A DNA stretch of 64,000 nt from positions 1 to 64,000 of the forward strand of contig NZ_WUEK01000010.1 in the NCBI RefSeq assembly GCF_009823805.1, read 5' to 3'. Within the stretch, counting starts at the first letter, position 1, and each line of letters starts with the position of its first letter. Both the position numbers and the translations under genes were made by a program. Positions 56,469 to 64,000 of the stretch are shown here, in pieces. A model generated the notes under the pieces. That model was given only the letters and a program-made list of their open reading frames with translations, ran no database searches and was not told the origin of the DNA. Source of the DNA: Nocardioides flavescens (GTDB lineage: Bacteria > Actinomycetota > Actinomycetes > Propionibacteriales > Nocardioidaceae).

Positions 56469-59400
56469 GCACCGGCACCGACGACGACCTGCTCGACGAG
56501 GCCCAGGCCGGTGGCCTCTTCGACGAGGAGCTCGTCTCCCACCCGGCCGACGACACCGTGCAGTGGCGCGCGGCCTCGCTGCAGCTCATCAACTGGGGCG
56601 GCTTCGTCGGCCTGACCGTGGTGCCGCTGCGCGGTGAGGCCACGATGATCTCCGGCGGCTCGGGCGTAGGGAAGTCGACCGTCCTCGACGCCTACACCGC
56701 GCTGATGATGCCCTCGGACACCAAGTTCAACGGCGCCTCCAACGACGCCGTCTCCGGTCGCGCCCGCGGCGCCGGGCAGCGCAACCTGCTGTCCTACCTG
56801 CGCGGCGCGGTCGACGTGGTCGACGACCCGCGCACCGGGCGGCCGGTCGAGCAGCTGCTGCGCGGCAAGGGCTCCGACACGTGGGGCGCCGTCGCGATGA
56901 CCTTCGTCAACGACCGCGGTGGGCGCTTCACCGCGCTGCGCAGCTACTACGTCCCGCGGCGGGCCACCCGTTCCAGCGAGGTGCAGATGCAGCTCGCCAC
57001 GCACGAGGGCGCGCTGTCGCTCGACGCGCTCGAGGTGGCCGTGCCCGAGCGGTTCCACGCCACGACCCTGAAGAAGCTCTTCCCGGGCATCCGTGTCCAC
57101 CGCACCTACGCAGAGTTCGCCGCGGTGCTCCACGCCCGTCTCGGGATCGGCGCCAACGGCGACGGCGCCAAGGCGCTGCGGCTGCTCGCCCGCATCCAGG
57201 CCGGCAACCAGGTGCGCAGCGTCGATGAGCTCTACAAGGACATGGTGCTCGAGCGGCCGTCGACCTACGCCGCCGCCGACCGCGCGATCGAGCACTTCGA
57301 CGACCTCGACTCGGCGTACACCGCGATGCGCACCGAGGAGCAGAAGCTCGCGCTGCTCGACCCGATCACGGCGCTGCACGAGCGCCGGGTGGCGGCCACC
57401 GCACGACGCGCCCAGCTCGACGCGTACGGCGTGACGCTGCCGGGCGACAGCCCGCTGCGCCTGTGGCTGCTGCGCACCCACGCCCGGCTGCTCGCCGCCG
57501 CCGTCGTCACCAATCGCGCGGAGCGCGAGCGGACCACGGCCGAGCTCGCCAACGCCGCGGTCACCGAGACGACGCTGCAGGGCGACCTCGAGGCGGCCAA
57601 GGAGGAGCACCGCGCCGCTGGCGGCGGCACGCTGCAGTCGCTGGCGCTGAGCCTCGAGCAGGAGGCCGTGGTGCGCGAGGACCGGCTCGCCCGGCGAGCC
57701 GGGCTGCAGGAGCGGCTGCTGCCGCTGGTCGACGTCACCGCGGACGGGGACCGGGGCGCCGACGGTGCGGTCGAGGTCGACGACGCGCTGACCTCGGCCG
57801 AGGCCTTCGGAGTGCTGCAGCAGCGGGCGCGGCACTGGTTGTCGACCGCCGGCGCGGAGCTGGAGCGGCTGACCACCGAGCGCGACGAGGTGCTGCGCAG
57901 GGGCTTCCCGCTGAGCGAGCGGCAGAGCGAGCTGAGGCGCGAGCGCGCCTCGCTCGAGGGCCGTGCCGGTCGGATGCCCTCCCGGATGCACGAGCTGCGG
58001 GCCGAGGTGGCCGCGGCCAGCGGCGTGGACGTCGACGACCTCCCGTTCGTCGCCGAGCTGCTCGACGTGGCCCCGCACGAGGCGCGCTGGCGCACGGCGG
58101 TCGAGACGGTCCTGGGTGCCTCCGCGCGCGTGATGCTGGTGCCGCTCGAGCGGCTCGAGGCGTTCTCCGCGGCCATCGACGGGTTGCGGCTGCGCGGTCG
58201 GCTGACCTTCGAGGGCGTGCCGCTCGACCTGCCCGAGCGCCCGACGGGGGACCCCGATCGGATCGCCGGCAAGCTGCTCTTCAAGCCCGGTCCCTTCACG
58301 GGGTGGGTCCAGGCCCACGTCGAGGAGCCCGCCCGCAACGCGCTGTGCGTCGAGGACGCCGCCGGGCTGCGCGGCGACGGGCTGCGGGTCACCTCGGCGG
58401 GTCAGACCCGCAGCGGGCGCCGCGGTACGCACGGTCGCAACGACGCCCGCGACATCATCGGCTTCTCCAACGAGGACGCCGTCGCCGACCTCGACCTCGA
58501 GCTCGCGTCGGTGGCCGATGCCCTCGACGCGCTCGAGGGCGAGCGCCGTGAGGTCGACCGCCGCCGCGCCGTGCACGAGCGGCTGCGCGGCTGCTACGAC
58601 ACCCTGGCCACCGTCCGCTTCGAGGACGTCGACGTCGCCAGCAGCGAGCGCCGGATCGCCGAGCTCGAGGCCCGCCGCGAGGCGATCCTGGCCGCTGACG
58701 ACCGGCTGCAGGTGCTCCAGGCCCAGATCGACGACCTGTCGGCCCAGCTCGGCGAGGCGCAGCGGCGCCGCTTCGAGCTCGACCGCCGCCGACGCGAGCT
58801 CAACGAGCGTCACGGCGAGCTCGTCGAGTCCGAGGACGTCGTCAACGACCGGATGCAGGCCGTCGAGGACGCCGGCACCGTCGTGCTCACCGCCGAGCAG
58901 GAGAGCGACCTCGCCGCCGAGCTCGCGGCTGCGGTGGCCCCGGACGACCCCGACGACCTGGACCGCTTCCCCGTCAGCTCGCAGCGGCTCTCCGAGCGGC
59001 TGCGCGGCGCGGTCGCCGACGCCGAGACCGAGCTGCGCCGCGTCGAGGACGAGCTCAGCCAGATCTTCCGCGTCTACACCTTCCAGTGGGACTCGCCCAA
59101 CCTCACCGCGACGCCCGACGCCTACCCCGACTTCGCGCGCATCCTCGAGGAGATCCGCGGCAAGGGGCTCGCCGACCGACGCGCGGAGTGGCGTCGGCGG
59201 CTGACCGAGTGGAGCGGTCAGGACCTCGTGCCGCTCGTCGGCGCGATGGCGGCCTCCGTCGAGGAGATCGAGGACCGCCTCGAGCCGATCAACGCGATCC
59301 TGCGGCGTCTGGAGTTCGGCGCCTCGGGCCACCGGCTGCGGATCCGGCTGCGCCGGCTCTCGCCCGCCCACGTCCAGGTGTTCACGCGCGACCTGCGGGC

Positions 59401-59965
59401 CCTGGCCTCGGGGTCGACCGCCGAGCTGGGCGAGGCCGAGCTCGAGAAGCGGTTCACCCAGCTCAGCGCCTTCATGCAGCAGCTGCGCGGACCGGCGCAG
59501 AGCGGCGAGGCGCCGGCCGGCACCTCCGAGCGCGACCGCCTGCTCGACGTACGTCGCCACGTGGAGATCAGCGCGGAGCGCTACGACCACACCACCGGCG
59601 AGCTCAAGGCGACCTACCGCACGCTGGGGGAGAAGAGCGGTGGCGAGAGCCAGGAGCTCGTCGCCTTCATCGTCGGCTCCGCCCTGCGCTTCCGCCTCGG
59701 CGACGAGATGCGCTCGCGGCCGCGCTTCGCGCCGGTCTTCCTCGACGAGGGGTTCGTCAAGGCCGACTCGGAGTTCGCCGGGCGCGCGGTCGAGGCGTGG
59801 AAGGGGCTCGGCTTCCAGCTCATCGTCGGCGTGCCGCTCGACAAGGTGACCGGCCTCGAGCCCCACATGGACGAGCTGCTCGCGATCACCAAGAACCCCA
59901 CGACCCACCAGGCCTGGATCACGCCGATCTCCGACGCAGGACGACTCGCCGAGCAGCGAGGCTGA
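56465..59965 (+). CDS. jetC: Wadjet SMC ATPase JetC
   Basis: The 1166-residue MukB-like SMC protein drives DNA loop extrusion. It has Walker A MISGGSGVGKSTVLDAY near residue 65, long coiled-coil arms (about 300-480 and 680-900) with a hinge-like block near 520-620, then the signature EKSGGESQELVAF and Walker B FAPVFLDEGFVKAD near the end. All ATPase motifs look intact, so the loss in this cassette is confined to jetD. It overlaps jetB by 4 bp; jetD starts 4 bp downstream. Confidence 0.94.
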   Translation: MSTGTDDDLLDEAQAGGLFDEELVSHPADDTVQWRAASLQLINWGGFVGLTVVPLRGEATMISGGSGVGKSTVLDAYTALMMPSDTKFNGASNDAVSGRARGAGQRNLLSYLRGAVDVVDDPRTGRPVEQLLRGKGSDTWGAVAMTFVNDRGGRFTALRSYYVPRRATRSSEVQMQLATHEGALSLDALEVAVPERFHATTLKKLFPGIRVHRTYAEFAAVLHARLGIGANGDGAKALRLLARIQAGNQVRSVDELYKDMVLERPSTYAAADRAIEHFDDLDSAYTAMRTEEQKLALLDPITALHERRVAATARRAQLDAYGVTLPGDSPLRLWLLRTHARLLAAAVVTNRAERERTTAELANAAVTETTLQGDLEAAKEEHRAAGGGTLQSLALSLEQEAVVREDRLARRAGLQERLLPLVDVTADGDRGADGAVEVDDALTSAEAFGVLQQRARHWLSTAGAELERLTTERDEVLRRGFPLSERQSELRRERASLEGRAGRMPSRMHELRAEVAAASGVDVDDLPFVAELLDVAPHEARWRTAVETVLGASARVMLVPLERLEAFSAAIDGLRLRGRLTFEGVPLDLPERPTGDPDRIAGKLLFKPGPFTGWVQAHVEEPARNALCVEDAAGLRGDGLRVTSAGQTRSGRRGTHGRNDARDIIGFSNEDAVADLDLELASVADALDALEGERREVDRRRAVHERLRGCYDTLATVRFEDVDVASSERRIAELEARREAILAADDRLQVLQAQIDDLSAQLGEAQRRRFELDRRRRELNERHGELVESEDVVNDRMQAVEDAGTVVLTAEQESDLAAELAAAVAPDDPDDLDRFPVSSQRLSERLRGAVADAETELRRVEDELSQIFRVYTFQWDSPNLTATPDAYPDFARILEEIRGKGLADRRAEWRRRLTEWSGQDLVPLVGAMAASVEEIEDRLEPINAILRRLEFGASGHRLRIRLRRLSPAHVQVFTRDLRALASGSTAELGEAELEKRFTQLSAFMQQLRGPAQSGEAPAGTSERDRLLDVRRHVEISAERYDHTTGELKATYRTLGEKSGGESQELVAFIVGSALRFRLGDEMRSRPRFAPVFLDEGFVKADSEFAGRAVEAWKGLGFQLIVGVPLDKVTGLEPHMDELLAITKNPTTHQAWITPISDAGRLAEQRG

Positions 59966-59969
59966 GCCG

Positions 59970-61301
59970 GTGAAGACCCCCGCGCTGGCTCTCGCCGAGC
60001 TCGAACGGCGGGTTGCGCGGAGCTGGAGCCAGGTGGTGGCGGGGGCACCGTGGTCCGCGGCGCTGCACCTCGGCACCGCCTCGCTCGCCTCCTCGGCGGC
60101 GGAGGCCCGCTGGCCCGAGCTGCACCGAGGTGCGCTCGCGTGGGACGTGTGGGAGCGGACGGCTCCCGACGGGGTGCGGCTGACGCGTCGCACGGTGCGG
60201 GTCCACCGCACCGACCAGCCGCTGCCGGCCACGCTGCACGTCGCCTCCCTCGAGGCGGCTGCGAACCTGCTGGGCGAGGGGTGGGCCCGACGGGTCGCTC
60301 GGGCTCGCGCACGGCACGTGCAGCTCGTCGAGTGCTTCCCCGACGTCGAGGACCCGGCCGGTGTCCTGCGGGCCGTCGACACCTGGAGCGACGTCGACGT
60401 CGACGTGCTGTGGCGCACGGCGTCGTGGTTCGCCGGCCCGCACCCCTCGGGCCTCACGGCCCGGCAGGTGCCGGTCGAGGGGCTCGGGACCAGGGCGTGT
60501 TGTTCAATCGCCCGTGGGAGCAGGCGTGGGGTCGCGCGGAGCTGGCAAGGCGGAGGAGCCCGCCGTGGCGGAGTCACGGCGGGCGACGACAACGCCGTCC
60601 AGGTCCGATGCGACGCCGCGCGGGCGACTGCGGGAGATTGATCAGCACGCCCTTAGTGGCTCGCGTCGCACGAAGGCGTCGTACGCCGGCTCGCCGGGCT
60701 GGATGCGCTCGACCTCGAGCCGGGGCGGCCGGCACGCGTGCACCTCACCTACCTCGACCACGACCACCTCGCTGCGGCCGGACGCCGTCACGACGTCGTC
60801 ACCGCTGGCGACCGTGACTGCGTCGTCTACCGTCCCCGGCTCGTCGTGGTGTCGGAGAACCGGGACACGGCCCAGCTGTTCCCGACCGTGCCGGGTGGCA
60901 TCGCGGTGGAGGGCGGAGGCCGGGCGGTGGGCTCCGTCGCCGACGTCGCCTGGGTGCGGGAGGCGGCCCACGTCGTCTACTGGGGCGACATGGACGCCGA
61001 CGGACTGGAGATCCTGCACGGCCTGCGGGCCCGGGGTCTGCGCGTGCGCTCGCTGTTCATGGACGTCGATGCCTACGAGCGGTGGGACCGTTTCGGCGTC
61101 GACGTCGACCACCACGGGGGTGCGCTGGGTCCGCGGACGCCGCGCGAGGTGTCGTTGCTCGAGCCGGCGGAGCGCGAGCTCTACCTCCGGCTGTGCTCGC
61201 CGGGCTGGACGCGGCACCGCCGCGTCGAGCAGGAGCGGATCCCGCTCGACGCGGCGGCCGAGGTGGTGCGAGGGCTGGGCGTCACACCCGGAAGACGCTG
61301 A
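59970..61301 (+). pseudogene. jetD: Wadjet nuclease JetD, split by a palindromic insert
   Basis: JetD is the topoisomerase-VI-like nuclease that cuts DNA trapped by JetABC. The N-terminal part (GTG 59970 to 60491, 174 codons) is DUF3322-like and ends GLTARQVPVEGLGT. The same frame resumes after 60654 as WLASHEGVVRRLAGLDAL and runs to 61301 through the Toprim motifs VVSENRDTAQLF and YWGDMDADGLEIL. Joining the halves gives about 389 residues with the expected TKWL junction. Between them lies a 162-bp element carrying TGA at 60639 and TAG at 60654. As it stands the gene makes a truncated 223-residue product; the Toprim half could only be made from GTG 60738. The 3' end overlaps the convergent chemoreceptor gene by 20 bp. 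Confidence 0.9.
60492..60653. mobile_element. Palindromic MITE-like element inside jetD, copy C
   Basis: Terminal arms AGGGCGTGTTGTTCAATC (60492-60509) and GATTGATCAGCACGCCCT (60636-60653) match at 16 of 18. The centre is the perfect hairpin GCCCGCCGTG-gcggagt-CACGGCGGGC. Between arms and centre there is further partial complementarity. The layout and size resemble the 165-bp element at 30304-30468, with which it shares the inner terminal motif GCTGATCAAT. It has no reading frame of its own. Exact ends are uncertain by one or two bases; no clear target duplication is visible. Confidence 0.8.
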
Positions 61302-63003
61302 CGGCCTCCCGCAGGTCGCCGGCCATGGTCGAGACGTCGTCGATAGCGGTCCGCGCCCGGGCGAGGGCCTGGGTGGTGTCGCCCGCGGCGTCGGACACCC
61401 CGGAGATGTTCATCGCGATCTCGGACGAGGACGTGGAGGCTTCGGCGACGTTGCGCGACATCTCGTTGGTGGTGGCGGTCTGCTCCTCCACCGCCGAGGC
61501 GATGGTGAGCTGGTAGTCGTTGATCGAGGTGATGATGGTGGAGATCTGACCGATGGCGTCGACGGCGCCGGTGGTGTCGCCCTGGATGGCTTCGACGCGG
61601 GCGGCGATGTCCTTGGTGGCCTGGGCGGTCTCTTGTGCGAGTTCCTTGACCTCGTTGGCGACGACGGCGAAGCCCTTGCCGGCCTCGCCGGCGCGGGCGG
61701 CCTCGATGGTGGCGTTCAACGCCAGCAGGTTGGTCTGCTCGGCGATGGAGGTGATGACCTTGACGACGTTGCCGATCTCCTGGCTCGAGGTCCCCAGCCG
61801 CGACACGGTCTCGTTGGTGGTCTCCACCATCGACACCGCCTGGGCCGCCACCCGGGCGGCCTCGTTGGCGGAGTGGGCGATCTCGCGGATCGAGGCGCCC
61901 ATCTGCTCGGCACCCGCGGCGACGGTGTGGACGTTGCGGGAGACCTCTTCGGCGGCGCCGGTGACGACGCCGGCTTGGACAGAGGTCTCCTCGGCGCCGG
62001 CGGCGATCTGCTGGGAGGACGCCGACAGCTCCTGCGCGGCGGTGGCCATCGACGACGACGAGGCGTTGATCGTCGTCAGCAGGTGACGCAGGTTGGCGAC
62101 GGCGGTGTCGACGCTGTGGCCCATCCGGCCGATCTCGTCGGTCGTGGTGACGCCGCTGCTGCCGGTCAGGTCACCCTCGGCGAGGCCCTCCGCCACCCGC
62201 TGCACCCCGGCGACCCCGCGGGCGATCCCGCGGGCGATGAGCAGGCCGACGAGGACGACCGCGAGCGAGCCGATGACGAGCGTCACGATCGAGACGGTGC
62301 GGGCGGCGCTCGCCGACGAGGCGGCGCTCGCGGCGGCCTCCTCGGCCTGGGCCGCCTCGGAGTCGCTCAGGGCGCCGAGCTCGGCGCTGATCTGCTCGGC
62401 GATCGGGGCGACGCTGTCGTTGTTGGCGGCGAGCCAACCGGCCAGGTCCTGTGCCTGGGCGAACGGGCCGAGCACGTCGTCCACGGCGGCGACGTACGTC
62501 GGCAGGAGGCTGCGGACCTGGTCGGCCCGCTCCTGGTCGGCGCGGGTCAGGCCGGTCGCCTGGTAGGCGTCGAGCTGGTCGAGGAACTGCTGCTGCAGCC
62601 CTTCGTACTCGTCGATGACGTCGGCCCGGTCGGGGCCGTTGCCGACGAGGAGGATGTCGCGGGCGCTCAGCGAGATGCTCTTGCGGGTCACCGCGATCTC
62701 GCCGAGCGAGCGCACCGCGGCCAGGTTGTTCTCGTAGATGCTCTGGCTGGTCTCGGCCGCCCGGGCGAGCTGCACCAGCCCGACGATGCCGACCACGAGG
62801 GCGGCGAGGACGCCGAAGACCGCCGGGGCGAGCACCTTCGTGCGGATGGGGCGTCCACCCCACCACCGGGCGGGACCGGAGGCGCGGGCGGGACCCGGCG
62901 GCGGTGTGGACACGGGTGCGGACGCGGGTGCGGACGCGGGTGCGGACAAGGGGTTCCCCCAGGAGCTCGGCGGACGCCGCTCGTCGCGGCGTTGCCGGAC
63001 CAT
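61282..63003 (-). CDS. Methyl-accepting chemotaxis protein
   Basis: This receptor of about 573 residues has a Pro/Ala-rich cytoplasmic N-terminus ([19 protein letters not shown], from 12-bp tandem repeats), a first membrane helix [24 protein letters not shown], and a four-helix-bundle sensor of about 160 residues. A second helix [21 protein letters not shown] follows, then a HAMP region, and the signalling tip [38 protein letters not shown]. No CheB/CheR docking tail is seen. The Met at 63003 is preferred to a GTG six codons earlier. The response regulator upstream may share a transcript. Confidence 0.92.
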   Translation of the reverse strand: MVRQRRDERRPPSSWGNPLSAPASAPASAPVSTPPPGPARASGPARWWGGRPIRTKVLAPAVFGVLAALVVGIVGLVQLARAAETSQSIYENNLAAVRSLGEIAVTRKSISLSARDILLVGNGPDRADVIDEYEGLQQQFLDQLDAYQATGLTRADQERADQVRSLLPTYVAAVDDVLGPFAQAQDLAGWLAANNDSVAPIAEQISAELGALSDSEAAQAEEAAASAASSASAARTVSIVTLVIGSLAVVLVGLLIARGIARGVAGVQRVAEGLAEGDLTGSSGVTTTDEIGRMGHSVDTAVANLRHLLTTINASSSSMATAAQELSASSQQIAAGAEETSVQAGVVTGAAEEVSRNVHTVAAGAEQMGASIREIAHSANEAARVAAQAVSMVETTNETVSRLGTSSQEIGNVVKVITSIAEQTNLLALNATIEAARAGEAGKGFAVVANEVKELAQETAQATKDIAARVEAIQGDTTGAVDAIGQISTIITSINDYQLTIASAVEEQTATTNEMSRNVAEASTSSSEIAMNISGVSDAAGDTTQALARARTAIDDVSTMAGDLREAVSVFRV

Positions 63004-63088
63004 CGGGTCGCGGGGGCCCACCCTGAGCGGTCATGCCGAACTTGTCGGTGTGGGGGCCGCAGGTCTGGACCGGCGCTCGGACCCGCGC

Positions 63089-63493
63089 CTAGGCCAGGTG
63101 CGTCCAGCCCAGCATCGTCGCGACCTGGCTCCCGAGGGTCATCGGGTCGTAGGGCTTGCCGATCACTCCGGCCAGCGGGTGGTCGTCCCACGGCTGCCGG
63201 TCGCCGACCGTCCCCTTGGCGGTGAAGAGGATGACCGGGATGTCGCTGGTGGAGGCCTCGGCCCGGAGGTGCTCGAACGTCGTGAGCCCGTCCATGTCGG
63301 GCATCATCATGTCCAGCAGGACGGCGTCGGGATGCTCGGCCCGGGCGACCTCGATCGCTGCGTGGCCCCCGTCGGCCGTCAGCACGCGCCAGCCCGCGAC
63401 CGTCTCCAGCGAGATCTGGGTGAGCTCACGGATCATCTCGTCGTCGTCGACGACGAGGACGGTGGGGACGTCGGGGACATCGGCCGCGCTCAC
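63089..63493 (-). CDS. Single-domain response regulator
   Basis: The 134-residue protein is a receiver domain with no output domain. It shows the acidic pair in VLVVDDDEMI, phospho-acceptor Asp in AVLLDMMMPDMDGL, Thr-like position in VILFTAKG and Lys in GVIGKPYDP. The GTG start overlaps the upstream gene by 4 bp. It lies 85 bp before the chemoreceptor gene. A CheY-like or phosphorelay role is plausible but no kinase is nearby. Confidence 0.88.
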   Translation of the reverse strand: MSAADVPDVPTVLVVDDDEMIRELTQISLETVAGWRVLTADGGHAAIEVARAEHPDAVLLDMMMPDMDGLTTFEHLRAEASTSDIPVILFTAKGTVGDRQPWDDHPLAGVIGKPYDPMTLGSQVATMLGWTHLA

Positions 63494-64000
63494 GGCTGCT
63501 CCTCGAGCTCGGGGCCGACGTACCGCGCGGCGTAGTAGGTCTGGGTGTCGATCGGCTCGACGACGACCTCGCCGTGCTGCGCGAACAGCTGCGGGTAGAC
63601 GCGGGCGAAGCCGCGGTCGTTGTTGAGCCCGCACAGGTCCCAGGCCCCCACGCCGCCGTTGCGCACGACCGTCAGCGTCATCGGCTCGAGGAGGGCGTGG
63701 AGCACCTTCGCCCCCTGCCGGTCGGGGTGGACCAGCGCGAGACCGAAGTAGTAGATCGCGTGGCGGGCGTACTGCTCGGGGTAGTGCTCGGCGAACCAGG
63801 CCGCGCTGATCCACGGCACGGTCTCGAGGTCGGTGGTGAGGGTCGTCAGTCCGACGGCGACGTCCTCGTCGTCCCAGGCGACGTACTTCTGCACCCGGGG
63901 GTCGAGCATCTCCTCGAGGAACTCCGACTCGTGGAGGACGTGACGGGCGACGGCCTGGGTCGCGAGCTGCTCGAAGCTGGCGCGGTAGAGGCGGTAGAAC
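63490..64000 (-). CDS. Partial gene, GNAT-like protein of unknown function
   Basis: The frame runs from the window edge to a stop at 63490, so the start is missing; at least 169 residues are seen. The visible part begins FYRLYRASFEQLATQAVARH and contains KYVAWDDEDVAVGLTTLTTDLETVPW, IYYFGLALVHPDRQGAKVLHALLEP, VGAWDLCGLNNDRGFARVYPQLF and ends ARYVGPELEEQP. The beta strand followed by VHPDRQGAKVLHALL looks like the acetyl-CoA loop of a GNAT. I would not name a substrate. Its stop overlaps the response regulator start by 4 bp. Confidence 0.65.
   Translation of the reverse strand, partial: FYRLYRASFEQLATQAVARHVLHESEFLEEMLDPRVQKYVAWDDEDVAVGLTTLTTDLETVPWISAAWFAEHYPEQYARHAIYYFGLALVHPDRQGAKVLHALLEPMTLTVVRNGGVGAWDLCGLNNDRGFARVYPQLFAQHGEVVVEPIDTQTYYAARYVGPELEEQP

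Noticed and set aside
56282..60592. A 1436-residue open frame on the minus strand across jetB-jetC-jetD
   Set aside because: It is the antisense of well-supported Wadjet genes, is low in complexity (Val/Leu/Gly/Arg/Asp/Glu rich) and shows no domain. High GC leaves long empty frames opposite real genes.
60738..61301. The Toprim half of jetD as an independent small gene
   Set aside because: It starts mid-domain at a GTG with no ribosome site, and the upstream codons from 60657 continue the same domain. It is better read as the 3' part of a broken gene.
62912..62950. A regulatory tandem repeat upstream of the chemoreceptor
   Set aside because: The 12-bp units are in frame within the gene and encode the SAPA repeats of its N-terminus.

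Overview
The window is chromosomal DNA from a high-GC Gram-positive actinobacterium. Very high GC, frequent GTG starts, 4-bp start/stop overlaps, a GlgE glycogen pathway, crotonyl-CoA carboxylase/reductase and FilP/Scy-like coiled coils all fit the class. The extragenic repeats and protein sequences make me favour Nocardioides or a close relative (Propionibacteriales). That placement is inference, because no marker gene was compared.

Layout. 1-2068: an extragenic cloverleaf repeat, a STAS protein, a DUF1905 protein and an AI-2E-type transporter. 2113-7701: a FilP/Scy-like coiled-coil protein, crotonyl-CoA carboxylase/reductase, methylmalonyl-CoA epimerase, a thiolase and MeaB, i.e. C2/C4 acyl-CoA and methylmalonyl-CoA metabolism. 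7671-12773: a MASE1 sensor kinase, a redox-dead thioredoxin/TPR protein, a Crp-like regulator and a GNAT-Nudix fusion. 13062-20450: glgE-treS-mak-glgB on the minus strand, all joined by 4-bp overlaps. An alpha/beta hydrolase, a secreted M36 metallopeptidase, glgP and glgX follow. Together these genes convert trehalose to maltose, maltose-1-phosphate and branched glucan, and degrade it again. 30505-38881: enoyl-CoA hydratase, etfBA, a GNAT, a LigD-type phosphoesterase with a ZIP transporter, proA, a 46-residue membrane peptide, nadD, rsfS and a histidine phosphatase.

39058-41038 looks like an accessory spot. It holds tRNA-Ala(GGC), a broken second copy, a truncated third copy, an XRE-nucleotidyltransferase/HEPN toxin-antitoxin pair and an unrecognised protein. 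41289-52782 is one long catabolic operon that takes glycine betaine to dimethylglycine, sarcosine and glycine, and contains serine dehydratase for the last step to pyruvate. An IclR regulator is encoded convergently at its end.

54208-61301 is a type I Wadjet (JetABCD) anti-plasmid SMC cassette. Its nuclease gene jetD is interrupted by a 162-bp palindromic MITE-like element that keeps the phase but brings in two stop codons. Two relatives of the element lie at 9940-10003 and 30304-30468. The window ends with a chemoreceptor, a response regulator and a truncated gene.

The most interesting signals are the split Wadjet nuclease with its mobile palindrome, the cloverleaf-shaped extragenic repeat family with half-copies, the tRNA-Ala tandem copies, and 11-bp tandem repeats that echo the stop codon at two gene ends.
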